This document shows, one piece after another, positions 9,783 to 18,270 of a DNA stretch of 64,000 nt (within the stretch, counting starts at the first letter, position 1; every line of letters starts with the position of its first letter). The translations under genes were made by a program, and so were the position numbers. The stretch is from Leptospira saintgironsiae (GTDB taxonomy: Bacteria > Spirochaetota > Leptospiria > Leptospirales > Leptospiraceae), in assembly GCF_002811765.1 (NCBI RefSeq), contig NZ_NPDR01000001.1, positions 744,001 to 808,000 on the forward strand. Reading direction: 5' to 3'. A model generated the notes under the pieces. It saw only the letters and a list, made by a program, of their open reading frames with translations. It ran no database searches and was not told where the DNA came from.

Positions 9783-10481
9783 ATGAGAGTTCTGATCCTT
9801 TTGCTATTATTAGGATGCAATTTTTGTTCTCCTCTCCAAGTAAAATCCCAGGTAGAGGTAGAAAGATCAGACCATATCCGTTACTACGAAAAAACCTACG
9901 CATTCCTTCCTTTTTTTGGCCAAGCACCTCCTATTATCATTCGCGAAAACGAGGATCTTATTCGCGAAAAACTTACGGAGAAGGGTTACAAAGAAGTAGA
10001 TATCTCAAGAGCCGATCAATTGATACATTACGATATATTAATATTTCCAAGAGGAAGTGTAATCGATCGTAAAACCGATCTGGGCGCTTTCGGAGGATGG
10101 ACTAGTGCAAGAGGGATGAGATATCATTCGTATGGCGGAACTTCCAGTAGATTAGCAGCAGTTCCTATTTTGGGAAGTGTAGGAGGATATTCTCCTTTTG
10201 CATTTATGGGAAATTTTGGTAATTCCAGGATTTCAGGTGGAAGTCCTTATTACGAAAATTTTTACGATGTGATCTTTAAGTTAGTGATCTACGATGGAAA
10301 ACGTTATAGAGGACTTCCTTCCAGCGTACTTTTAAAAGCAAACGTGGAAGGAGAAGGTAGATCCGGGCCGATGTTCGATGTGATCCCTTATCTAATCACC
10401 GGCTTCTTTAAATCATTCCCTAATTTTGCAGGAGAAAAAAACGAAATTATCTCCGAAGAAGAAGTTTGGGGAGGCCATTGA
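9783..10481 (+). CDS. DUF4136-like lipoprotein
   Basis: This is a 232-residue lipoprotein from the ATG at 9783; an in-frame TTG at 9738 gives an unlikely extension. The signal peptide MRVLILLLLLGCNFC has a lipobox (LLGC), with Cys 12 as the lipid-modified residue. The mature part has a line like DUF4136 proteins: KTYAFLPF, an acidic helix with IREKLTEKGYKEV, then ADQLIHYDI. The middle is rich in Gly, Ser and Tyr, and a beta-strand segment follows. It is probably anchored in the outer or inner membrane. Function unknown. It meets the next gene tail to tail with no intervening base. Confidence 0.8.
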   Translation: MRVLILLLLLGCNFCSPLQVKSQVEVERSDHIRYYEKTYAFLPFFGQAPPIIIRENEDLIREKLTEKGYKEVDISRADQLIHYDILIFPRGSVIDRKTDLGAFGGWTSARGMRYHSYGGTSSRLAAVPILGSVGGYSPFAFMGNFGNSRISGGSPYYENFYDVIFKLVIYDGKRYRGLPSSVLLKANVEGEGRSGPMFDVIPYLITGFFKSFPNFAGEKNEIISEEEVWGGH

Positions 10482-11501
10482 TCATCCCATAGGATAAGGA
10501 ATTTTTTTAGAAACCTCGTCTATCTTTTTCAAAATATCGTCAGACAAGATTAGGTCTGATGCCTTTAAACTTTCTTCTAATTGTTCTACAGTATTAGCTC
10601 CAATAATTGTAGAAGCAACATAATCATGTTGTTTGGACCATGCGACTGAAAGGGCGGTCACACTAATCCCCGCTTCCTTTGCAATTTCTATCAGTTCTTT
10701 TGTAGAAGCGAGAGTTCCTTCATTCAAAAAACGATGCGCCATTCTTCTTTGTCTTTCTGTGGGAAGTTTTGAATAACGTGTGAATCTTGCGTTTTCAGGT
10801 GGAGTAGGTCCATTATATTTTCCGGTCAATACTCCTCCTGCTAAAGGAGAGTAAGGAAGAAGGCTGATTTGTTCTCTTCTGCAAATATCAGAAAGAGCAT
10901 CTTCGAATCTTCTATTCAAAATGCTGAAATTATTTTGGATAGATTCATATCTTGCAAGTTTGTTAGTGCGAGAAACTTCTAAACTTTTCATGGTTCCCCA
11001 TGCGGTTTCGTTACTGCTTCCTATGTATCTGACTTTACCTTCGTCTATCAATTCGGTCAAAGCTTCTAAAGTTTCTTCGAATCCGAAATCATGATCAGGC
11101 CAATGAGTTTGGTATAAGTCTATATAATCTGTACCGAGTCTTTTCAAACTTCCTTCGATCGCCACTTTGATATTTCTGCGATCTAATGCTGTCTTACCTT
11201 CTCTTACTGGAGGAGTGAACCATCCATGCCCAGGCCCGCAAACTTTTGTTGCGATCAAAATAGATTCTCTCTTTTTAGTCTTTAGCCAATTCCCAAAAAT
11301 TTTTTCAGTAGCATGAACATATTCTGCTTCTGGAGGAACTGGATAGATCTCAGCAGTATCATAAAAATCTATTCCTGAATCGAAGGCCTTGTTTAAAATT
11401 CGATGTGCTTCTTTCTCATCGCAACTGGAGCCGAAAGTCATGGTTCCCATACAAATTTCGGAAACCACCATCCCTGTTTTTCCAAGCCTTCTTTTTTTCA
11501 T
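10482..11501 (-). CDS. Aldo/keto reductase, Tas-like
   Basis: This 339-residue cytoplasmic NADPH-dependent oxidoreductase has a TIM-barrel fold. The catalytic tetrad is readable: Asp in [13 protein letters not shown], Tyr in the same motif, Lys in ATKVCGPG and His in YQTHWPDHD. The AEIYPVPP stretch, [11 protein letters not shown] and SLLNRRFE closely follow E. coli Tas. The substrate is not predictable. It is downstream of the gamma-glutamyltransferase gene by 11 bp on the same strand, so the two are probably co-transcribed. Its stop codon abuts that of the DUF4136-like gene, forming the hexamer TGATCA. Confidence 0.92.
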   Translation of the reverse strand: MKKRRLGKTGMVVSEICMGTMTFGSSCDEKEAHRILNKAFDSGIDFYDTAEIYPVPPEAEYVHATEKIFGNWLKTKKRESILIATKVCGPGHGWFTPPVREGKTALDRRNIKVAIEGSLKRLGTDYIDLYQTHWPDHDFGFEETLEALTELIDEGKVRYIGSSNETAWGTMKSLEVSRTNKLARYESIQNNFSILNRRFEDALSDICRREQISLLPYSPLAGGVLTGKYNGPTPPENARFTRYSKLPTERQRRMAHRFLNEGTLASTKELIEIAKEAGISVTALSVAWSKQHDYVASTIIGANTVEQLEESLKASDLILSDDILKKIDEVSKKIPYPMG

Positions 11502-11512
11502 TCTTGCCTCTT

Positions 11513-13429
11513 TTATTTTCCTTCTGCCCAGGATTCTTTCCTTGGATCGGCTCCGCCATATAAAATTCCTGTTTTAGGATCTTTTAAAGAAATACAAGGA
11601 GCCCCAAAGTCATATTCCCATTTTTCTCTTTCTTTGACTTCGTAACCAAGTGTTTCGAGTGCTTTTCCTTCTTTTTTATAGATATCTTCTTCTAATTCTA
11701 TTCTTCCCGGATAATATTTATGAGGGGAGAAGGCATCGGGCCAGTTCAATGATCTGAATCTAGGAGCGTTAACTGCATCTTGGGGATCCATTCCGAAAAC
11801 GACTAAATTTAAGAATACTTGGACCACTGCTTGGGTTTGCATATCTCCTCCAGGTGTTCCGAAACTCATCCAGAATTTTCCGTCTTTAAATACCATTGAA
11901 GCGTTAGGCGTAATCGTAGGCCTTTTTCCAGGAACCAAAGCAGATGGATGATTCGGATCTAATCTGAATTGGGTCATTCTAATTCCTAAAGTAATATCGC
12001 CTTCTATGATTGGAGACTGAGGAAAATCACTTGGAGTGAGGGATAAAGAATTTCCTTTAGAGTCGATAATGCTTAAGTAAGTTGTATCCCTTCCTATTTT
12101 TCCTGATTCTGTTCTTTCCCAAAAACTTGGAGTAAGATCAAAGAAAGGTTCTTCATTCATTGATAGAGAATTTTCTTTTTGGTATGCGATCTTTTTAGCG
12201 TTTGCAGGAGATTCGAATAAGAATGGATTTCCCGATGGAGGAGTTTTCCCAAACGCTTTAGATTGTAGAAGTTTTCTTCTTTCGGAAGCGTATTCTTTAC
12301 TGAGTAGTCCCTTCTCCGGAACGGAAACATAAGCAGGATCTCCAAAATATTTTTCGCGATCCGCCATCGCTAACTCAATCGCTTGGATTACTGTATGAAC
12401 GTACTCCTTAGAGTTATGGCCCATTGATTTTAGATCGATACCTTCTAAAATTTGTAGAACGATCGGAACAACTGCACCTTGGTTCCAAGTTCGATTAGAG
12501 AAGATTGTATAAGGCCCATAATTTCCTTGTAATGGAACTTCCCAGTCAGCGCTGTATCTAACCAGATCCGATTTAACCATGGTGCCATCGTTTTTTTCAT
12601 GAGCCTTTGCGATCTTGTCTGCTATTGGACCCTTATAAAAATAATCTCTTAAAGCTTCCAGTGATTCTATACGGTTTTTTCCGGAAGAAGAAGCGGCCTT
12701 CTCCGCTTCTGCCAGCTCTTTCAGTGTTGCGGATAACGCAGGTCTATTAAATCTTTCTCCTGCATGAAGTGGCTTCCACCATTTATCCCCCACATAAATT
12801 TTTGCATTATAAGGGAGCAGGAATTTAAGACCTAATCTTTTAAATACTCCTATATTTAAATTCCTCATTAGAATTCTGTGAACAGGAAAACCTTCTTCAG
12901 CGATTTGAATTGCCGGTTTACTCACTTCTTCAAAAGATTTTGTTCCGTATTTTTTGAGTAATGCGACGATCACATCAGGAGAAGCCGGAACCAATTGAGA
13001 AGAATATTTCAGCATCGGAATGGATTCATGTCCTCGAGATTTGAAATATTCTATTGTGGCTTTTGCGGGTGCAGTCCCAACTCCGATATAACTATGAACT
13101 TTTTTATCTGCTTGGTCATAATAAAGTAAAGGAGCCACTCCTGGAAAAGATGCCTCTTCTCCTTGGGTCACATTTAGAACTAAAAGAGCTGCTACTCCTG
13201 CATCGGCTGCATTTCCACCTTTCTCCAAAATTTCCAAAGCAGCTTTGGTGGCTAAAGGATGACCACTTGCTACCATCAGTTTAGAACCTTGAGCCGTTGG
13301 TCTTTCTGTATGATATGGATCTTGGAAACTTATGGTTTCTCCAGGCCCAGAAGTCACGTAATAGATTATTACAAGAACTAAGACGGCGAGTAGGACCCCC
13401 GATAAAGAATACATTAGGATTTTTTTCAT
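11513..13429 (-). CDS. ggt: Membrane-anchored gamma-glutamyltransferase
   Basis: This 638-residue Ntn-hydrolase homologue would cleave gamma-glutamyl bonds, as in glutathione, outside the cytoplasm. The start chosen is the ATG at 13429, preceded by GAGGAAATC; upstream frame extends to 13483 without a better signal. Residues 4-27 are one hydrophobic anchor. The large-subunit start is [23 protein letters not shown]. The self-cleavage Thr is in [19 protein letters not shown], and [12 protein letters not shown] forms the Gly-Gly oxyanion region. The mature small subunit keeps [12 protein letters not shown] and GGADPRKES at the usual places. The usual NNxMDDF motif is replaced by GIRMTQF, so activity may differ. 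Confidence 0.9.
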   Translation of the reverse strand: MKKILMYSLSGVLLAVLVLVIIYYVTSGPGETISFQDPYHTERPTAQGSKLMVASGHPLATKAALEILEKGGNAADAGVAALLVLNVTQGEEASFPGVAPLLYYDQADKKVHSYIGVGTAPAKATIEYFKSRGHESIPMLKYSSQLVPASPDVIVALLKKYGTKSFEEVSKPAIQIAEEGFPVHRILMRNLNIGVFKRLGLKFLLPYNAKIYVGDKWWKPLHAGERFNRPALSATLKELAEAEKAASSSGKNRIESLEALRDYFYKGPIADKIAKAHEKNDGTMVKSDLVRYSADWEVPLQGNYGPYTIFSNRTWNQGAVVPIVLQILEGIDLKSMGHNSKEYVHTVIQAIELAMADREKYFGDPAYVSVPEKGLLSKEYASERRKLLQSKAFGKTPPSGNPFLFESPANAKKIAYQKENSLSMNEEPFFDLTPSFWERTESGKIGRDTTYLSIIDSKGNSLSLTPSDFPQSPIIEGDITLGIRMTQFRLDPNHPSALVPGKRPTITPNASMVFKDGKFWMSFGTPGGDMQTQAVVQVFLNLVVFGMDPQDAVNAPRFRSLNWPDAFSPHKYYPGRIELEEDIYKKEGKALETLGYEVKEREKWEYDFGAPCISLKDPKTGILYGGADPRKESWAEGK

Positions 13430-13609
13430 GATTTCCTCTTCACTGCAGGAGGATCTTTCTAATTCTTCCGAAAGATCGAGCAAGGTTTTTTTATGTTGAA
13501 AAGCCTCGAAAGGAATGAACGGAATTTATAACTTTTAAATTATAGTATAGTCAAATCATAGATAGGGAATTCGAAAGGATCTCCCGGTCGTAGTTATAAG
13601 AGGCTTAGA

Positions 13610-14890
13610 TTGAGCAGACGTTTTCCTTTTCATTATGCTTGGATCGTTTTGATTGTTACATTTTTCACTTTGATCGTTGCTGCTGGAGTAAGATCCATGC
13701 CTGGAATTCTGATCGTTCCTCTTGAGAAAGAATTCGGTTGGAATCGATCTGCCATCTCTTTTGCAGTTTCTGTGAACTTATTATTGTACGGACTTGTGGG
13801 ACCATTCGCTGCAGGACTCATGAATCGTTTTGGTATAAAACGAATTATGGTATTTGCACTTGGGCTATTGATCTCAGGAATACTACTAACAACGATTATG
13901 CGAACAAATTGGGAATTAGTAGTTCTTTGGGGAGTCATGGTTGGATTCGGTTCCGGAATGGCTGCTTTGGTTTTAGGAGCAACAGTGGTCAATCGTTGGT
14001 TCGTTTCTCATAGAGGACTTCTCATGGGAATTTTGACTGCGAGTACTGCAACAGGGCAGATCATCTTTCTCCCATTTTTAGCTTCTCTTACAGAACAAGA
14101 AGGATGGAGAAATGCTGTCTATGCAGTGGCATCCATATTAGCGATACTTCTTCCTACAGTATTCTTCTTGATGAAAGATTCTCCTAAACAATACGGACTC
14201 TTACCTTACGGAGCAAAAAGTGAAGAAGATGGTATCCTACCTGTTTCCGGAAATCCATTCGTGGAAGCGATCTCTGCACTAAAAGTTGGATTGAGATCCA
14301 GAAATTTTTGGCTTCTTGCAGGAAGTTTTTTTGTATGTGGTGCAAGTACAAACGGACTCGTAGGAACTCATTTAGTTCCTGCATGTTCCGATCATGGGAT
14401 CCCAGAAGTAAGAGCAGCAGGCCTTCTTGCATTGATGGGAATTTTTGATCTGATTGGAACAGTTGGCTCCGGTTGGTTATCTGATAGAGTGAATAACAAA
14501 ATTCTGTTATTTATGTATTATGGATTGAGAGGTATCTCTCTATTATTATTACCCCAAGCATTTGATCCTGAATCGAGTAAACTTTCTATATTTGCGGTAT
14601 TTTACGGATTAGATTGGATTGCTACTGTTCCTCCTACTGTTGCATTAACAGCTAAAATATTTGGAAGAGAAAAAGTAGGATTAATGTTCGGTTGGGTAGT
14701 TGCATTTCACCAGATCGGAGCCGCAGTTGCTGCATTTGGAGCTGGTTATATCCGAACAGTGCAAGGAGAATACGATCTTGCATTTATATTCGCAGGAGCT
14801 TTATGTGTGATCACTGCACTTGGGATATTTGCAGTATCGACTGAAAAGGAAGAAGGGAAACTTTCTGAAACACCTGAATTTGCATCATAA
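13610..14890 (+). CDS. MFS transporter
   Basis: This 426-residue inner-membrane transporter has 12 predicted helices and a central loop around residues 195-225. The signature between helices 2 and 3 is GLMNRFGIKR, a variant of the GxLaDRxGrkr motif of the major facilitator superfamily. The N-terminus (HYAWIVLIVTFFTLIVAAGVRSMPG) resembles the oxalate/formate and monocarboxylate branch. The substrate is unknown. The start is a TTG preceded by AAGAGGC. It is divergent from ggt with about 180 bp between starts, an AT-rich stretch with TATAGT-like boxes that probably holds both promoters. Confidence 0.9.
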   Translation: MSRRFPFHYAWIVLIVTFFTLIVAAGVRSMPGILIVPLEKEFGWNRSAISFAVSVNLLLYGLVGPFAAGLMNRFGIKRIMVFALGLLISGILLTTIMRTNWELVVLWGVMVGFGSGMAALVLGATVVNRWFVSHRGLLMGILTASTATGQIIFLPFLASLTEQEGWRNAVYAVASILAILLPTVFFLMKDSPKQYGLLPYGAKSEEDGILPVSGNPFVEAISALKVGLRSRNFWLLAGSFFVCGASTNGLVGTHLVPACSDHGIPEVRAAGLLALMGIFDLIGTVGSGWLSDRVNNKILLFMYYGLRGISLLLLPQAFDPESSKLSIFAVFYGLDWIATVPPTVALTAKIFGREKVGLMFGWVVAFHQIGAAVAAFGAGYIRTVQGEYDLAFIFAGALCVITALGIFAVSTEKEEGKLSETPEFAS

Positions 14891-14927
14891 AATCATAATG
14901 CAATGTGTGCGCGGAAATATGTAGGAC

Positions 14928-16052
14928 TTATTCTAGAAGTTCTACTTTTCCGGAGATTGGAGTAATAGAGCGGATCTTATCTTTTTTATAATCTAATTCA
15001 TATAGAGTATAATTATTATAAGGTCTGTATTCTTGGTCCTTGGATTGTTTTACTAATTCAGGATCTCCTAAAAAGTAAACGGATCCGTTTTTAATCACAG
15101 GAAAACAACCTACAAAAGAAGAATCGTATCTTTGTTTTGTTTTTAGATCTACAACTACGATATTCCCCAATTTTCCGTCCGCTCTTTCAGTGAAGGACAA
15201 AACTTTTCCATCAGGACTGAAACTGATATTAACTTGTTCTTTATTCTCTCTTGGCTCTTTGGACTGAGGATTTATCGGAAAAGGATAAAACGGATCTGAG
15301 AACTTGACTAGTTCTCCGGTTAAAGAAGGAAGTTTATAAAGTCTGTTTTCCTTCTCTGTTGCTACACGTACTAAAACCAGATCTTCTGCAATTGTATATA
15401 CATCAGTGATCTGTAATTTCCCACTTTCTATCCAAGCTAAAGTTTTTAATTCGGAAGTTTCGAGAGAATATTTATGAATTGGAACTCTTAGAGAATCTTC
15501 TCCATGTTCAGAGTAACGAACTTCGTTACCAATCAATACTATATTTTTTTGATCGGGAGAAACATAAGGTTGGTAACCTGGAAGAGATTTTATCTCCTTC
15601 TCCTTTTCATAATCGTATAAAACGGTTTCCCATCGATCTGCATTTTTTCTGGAGAAGATCACGATGGATTTATCTTTCAAAAATCCACTATTCCCTGGAA
15701 ATGCATCTCTTGTTCCATGGATTGTTTTAACTTTAGAGTTCGCTAGATTTAATAAATTAAGATCTTTAGAAGTTTTAAAAAGAATATAGTTCTGTTTTCT
15801 AAAAACAGGGATCCCTTTTTCTTGGGTTCCTGTATAAACAAGTCCAGTTTTTCCATTAATAGAGGAAATAGAGATAAGTCTTAAGATACCTTTGTCTTCT
15901 TGAACTGCATACACAGGACTCATAAAAGAAACAGGAGTAGGAGTGACTGAGAAGATCGGGTTTTGTAAGATAGTTATGATGAAGATAGATCCGAGAATTC
16001 GGAGGAGAGCAAGGTTCAGAAATTTATTTTTATATGTATCCTTCGCTCGCAT
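14928..16052 (-). CDS. Exported beta-propeller-like protein
   Basis: This is a 374-residue hypothetical protein. Residues 12-34 form a signal peptide (LALLRILGSIFIITILQ, cleavage near IFSVTP). The mature part repeats a pattern of short beta strands with aspartate-rich turns, for example ISFSPDGKVLSFTERADG and YVSPDQKNIVLIGNEV. These SPDGK/SPDQK turns are typical of TolB/WD40-like propellers. It probably lies in the periplasm as a scaffold or sensor, and no catalytic motif is seen. It is convergent with the MFS gene; a weak TTGCAT/ATGCAA inverted repeat (14880-14903) surrounds the MFS stop codon. Confidence 0.7.
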   Translation of the reverse strand: MRAKDTYKNKFLNLALLRILGSIFIITILQNPIFSVTPTPVSFMSPVYAVQEDKGILRLISISSINGKTGLVYTGTQEKGIPVFRKQNYILFKTSKDLNLLNLANSKVKTIHGTRDAFPGNSGFLKDKSIVIFSRKNADRWETVLYDYEKEKEIKSLPGYQPYVSPDQKNIVLIGNEVRYSEHGEDSLRVPIHKYSLETSELKTLAWIESGKLQITDVYTIAEDLVLVRVATEKENRLYKLPSLTGELVKFSDPFYPFPINPQSKEPRENKEQVNISFSPDGKVLSFTERADGKLGNIVVVDLKTKQRYDSSFVGCFPVIKNGSVYFLGDPELVKQSKDQEYRPYNNYTLYELDYKKDKIRSITPISGKVELLE

Positions 16053-16135
16053 ACAGTCATTCTCCGAAAAAATCCAGGTTTCGTCAGTAAAATTTATCCG
16101 ATCGGCCCGGATCGATTTCCCAAAGGGATATTAGA

Positions 16136-16423
16136 TCAGCGTTTTATCTCGAAAGTCCTAAACGTACCTTTAGCATCTTCCCATTGGATTGTGGCTTCCG
16201 TTACTTTTGCTTTAGAAGGTCCTCTTTGAACTGCTTTGTATAAATCTTCGATAAAAACTTTGTCTCCTTCAACTACAACTTCTACTTCGCCAGTAGGAAG
16301 ATTCATAGTGTAACCTTTCAGTCGGCATTCTTGTGCTCTTTGTAGCACAAAATATCTAAAACCAACTCCTTGTACGGTTCCTCGGATCCTAATTTTTGCT
16401 CTAGATTCGTTTTTTGCAGCCAT
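16136..16423 (-). CDS. acyP: Acylphosphatase
   Basis: This 95-residue cytoplasmic enzyme hydrolyses acyl phosphates such as acetyl phosphate. The active-site motif GTVQGVGFRYFV holds the phosphate-binding Arg, and the Asn is in YTMNLPTGEVEV, both as in the family. Size is normal. It lies 35 bp downstream of the truncated haemoglobin gene on the same strand and may be the last gene of the rppH-glbO-acyP unit. Confidence 0.95.
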   Translation of the reverse strand: MAAKNESRAKIRIRGTVQGVGFRYFVLQRAQECRLKGYTMNLPTGEVEVVVEGDKVFIEDLYKAVQRGPSKAKVTEATIQWEDAKGTFRTFEIKR

Positions 16424-16458
16424 TCACGTTGTAACTCCCACAGCTAAATTATACTCCC

Positions 16459-16887
16459 TCATTCTTGAGAAGAAGCCTTATTTACCATCCAGGAGGAGAA
16501 ATCCTGCAAAAACTGCCAAAGTATCTCTTTAGATTCTTCGTCTGCTTCCCAATCCTTTATCGCTTTGCGGTAACAGGAAAGCCAAGACCTTCTAGCTTTT
16601 TCGTCGATTGGAAATGGAAGATGTCGAGCTCTCATTTTTGGAGGCCCATATTTTTGAACATAATAGGGCGGACCTCCTAGAACTTGAACCATAAAGTCAG
16701 CTGACTTTACTTTGCTCTCTTCTAGATCTTCTGGAAACATTCCACGAATTTCGCTGATAGCTATTTGATCATAGAAAACAGAAACAAGTTCCCTAATTGA
16801 ATTTTCTCCAACCTTTGAGAATAATTCTCTGAGACGAGGACTTGGGGGAGGAGGTCCTCCTGCAGGAGTATAAAATGTTGCACTCAT
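16459..16887 (-). CDS. glbO: Group II truncated haemoglobin
   Basis: This 142-residue haem protein binds O2 or NO. It follows the trHbO pattern: [20 protein letters not shown] (helices A and B with Tyr B10 in FY), [27 protein letters not shown], proximal His in [10 protein letters not shown], and Trp G8 in [12 protein letters not shown] Pro-rich lead (GGPPPPSPR) precedes the globin fold. Its start codon overlaps the rppH stop by four bases (ATGA), so translation is probably coupled. The likely roles, oxygen or nitric oxide handling, come from the family and not from context. Confidence 0.92.
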   Translation of the reverse strand: MSATFYTPAGGPPPPSPRLRELFSKVGENSIRELVSVFYDQIAISEIRGMFPEDLEESKVKSADFMVQVLGGPPYYVQKYGPPKMRARHLPFPIDEKARRSWLSCYRKAIKDWEADEESKEILWQFLQDFSSWMVNKASSQE

Positions 16888-17369
16888 GTAGAAGATCCAT
16901 TCTTCATAAAATCTAAGATCTTAGGTTCGAACTCTTGGACTAATTTTTGGTACACATCTTTTTTAAATGGGACCACGGTCGACAGGCATTCTTGAAATGG
17001 AATGAATCTAACTCTCTCAAACTCTTGCTCATGAGCCGTTAGATTGCAGTCTTCTGTTTTACCATTCCAGTATAGAAGATACCATTTTTGGGTTTGGCCT
17101 CTATACTTCTTTAGATTAGAGCTTAAATGTAAGGATTCAGGAAAATCATAATTGATCCAACTAGGATATTCATATATGATCTTAGCGTCTTGGATGCCTA
17201 CTTCTTCTAAAAGTTCTCTTTGAGCGGCTGAGTTAGGATCTTCTCCATCATCTATTCCACCTTGAGGAAACTGCCAAGAGCCTTTAAAATTCAGTCTTTC
17301 TCCTACTAAAACCTCTCCTTTAGAGTTGAAGACTACCATTCCTACGTTCTTTCTATAAGGTTTGTCCAT
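16884..17369 (-). CDS. rppH: RNA pyrophosphohydrolase (Nudix)
   Basis: This 161-residue Nudix hydrolase removes pyrophosphate from triphosphorylated mRNA 5' ends and so starts RNA decay. The Nudix box runs through residues 37-59 ([20 protein letters not shown], then VGI). The N-terminal [19 protein letters not shown] and the later GQTQKWYLL are diagnostic of RppH rather than other Nudix enzymes. The start is an ATG. It is first in a minus-strand run with glbO and acyP. Confidence 0.94.
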   Translation of the reverse strand: MDKPYRKNVGMVVFNSKGEVLVGERLNFKGSWQFPQGGIDDGEDPNSAAQRELLEEVGIQDAKIIYEYPSWINYDFPESLHLSSNLKKYRGQTQKWYLLYWNGKTEDCNLTAHEQEFERVRFIPFQECLSTVVPFKKDVYQKLVQEFEPKILDFMKNGSST

Positions 17370-17542
17370 CTAAGTAGAGATTTACATCATATATTCGACA
17401 GACAAGCCTATAAAAAAAATGGACCTAAAGTAATACGCGTTTAGTAGAAAAATATGATAAATCAATTGAGGATGGACAAAGAGAGGCCATAAGATTCTTT
17501 GGATTAATATTCCGATTCCTTTTGGAGGATGTGTTTCTAACG

Positions 17543-17974
17543 ATGTCGGTCAGATATAAAATTCGCAGACCTCTAGTATTTTCAGAAAAGGATTTCGAAA
17601 TTAGGGAATCCGAGATACCCGGAATTGGAATGGGACTATTCTCCAAGCAAGACTTGGTTAAAGGTGATACTGTCGGATTTTATACCGGCAGAGTACTTAA
17701 CGACAAGTCTGCTAACTCATCTAAATACTGTGAGTCTAAATATTTACTTTGGATCTGTAAAGATCATTGGATCTACGGAGAAGGTAAAGAGTCCAACTAC
17801 ACTCGTTATATCAATCATAGCTCTAAACCAAATGTAAAATTAGTAGTATCTACTCGTTGGAAGACTGCAAGATTCGAAGCAATGCGTAAGATAAAAGCAG
17901 GCGAAGAGTTATTCTTCGATTATGGAGACGAGTATTGGATCCATATAGACATCTCTCCTGTTGAGCAGAACTAA
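17543..17974 (+). CDS. SET-domain protein (putative protein lysine methyltransferase)
   Basis: This is a 143-residue protein, almost entirely one SET domain. The ATG at 17543 is used; GGAGGA lies 13 bases upstream, and an in-frame TTG at 17522 is an alternative. [19 protein letters not shown] is the N-terminal SET strand pair. [14 protein letters not shown] contains the pseudoknot NHS motif that binds S-adenosylmethionine, and [13 protein letters not shown] gives the catalytic Tyr. Bacterial free-standing SET proteins are thought to methylate lysines of chromatin-like or other proteins; the target here is unknown. It is divergent from rppH. Its stop codon sits in a terminator loop. Confidence 0.9.
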   Translation: MSVRYKIRRPLVFSEKDFEIRESEIPGIGMGLFSKQDLVKGDTVGFYTGRVLNDKSANSSKYCESKYLLWICKDHWIYGEGKESNYTRYINHSSKPNVKLVVSTRWKTARFEAMRKIKAGEELFFDYGDEYWIHIDISPVEQN

Positions 17975-17986
17975 GTTCTGCTTTTA
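17964..17986 (+). terminator. Intrinsic terminator whose loop is the stop codon
   Basis: AGCAGAAC (17964-17971), loop TAA (17972-17974) and GTTCTGCT (17975-17982) form a perfect 8-bp stem followed by TTTACG. The three-base loop is exactly the stop codon of the SET gene. Confidence 0.75.
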
Positions 17987-18270
17987 CGCTATCAACGATC
18001 GTTTAACAACGAATAACACAGTTTTTTTCCCATAGGAAACAAAAAGTTTCAGGGATCTTCCATTAATTTTATCCCTATTTCCCGCAAAGAGTGGATTCCG
18101 TTTAAACAATAAGGAATATTGGAACCTGGGAGCCGGTTCTGAATTTAATATCCGACATAAAGAACGGCGGAAGAACTCCCTATTTAGAAAATAAGGCATT
18201 ACCTTATTGGACTTGGATCCTTCCGTTAATACTGTTTCATTTCGCTTCCAAGGCATCCTTAGCCTTCCAA

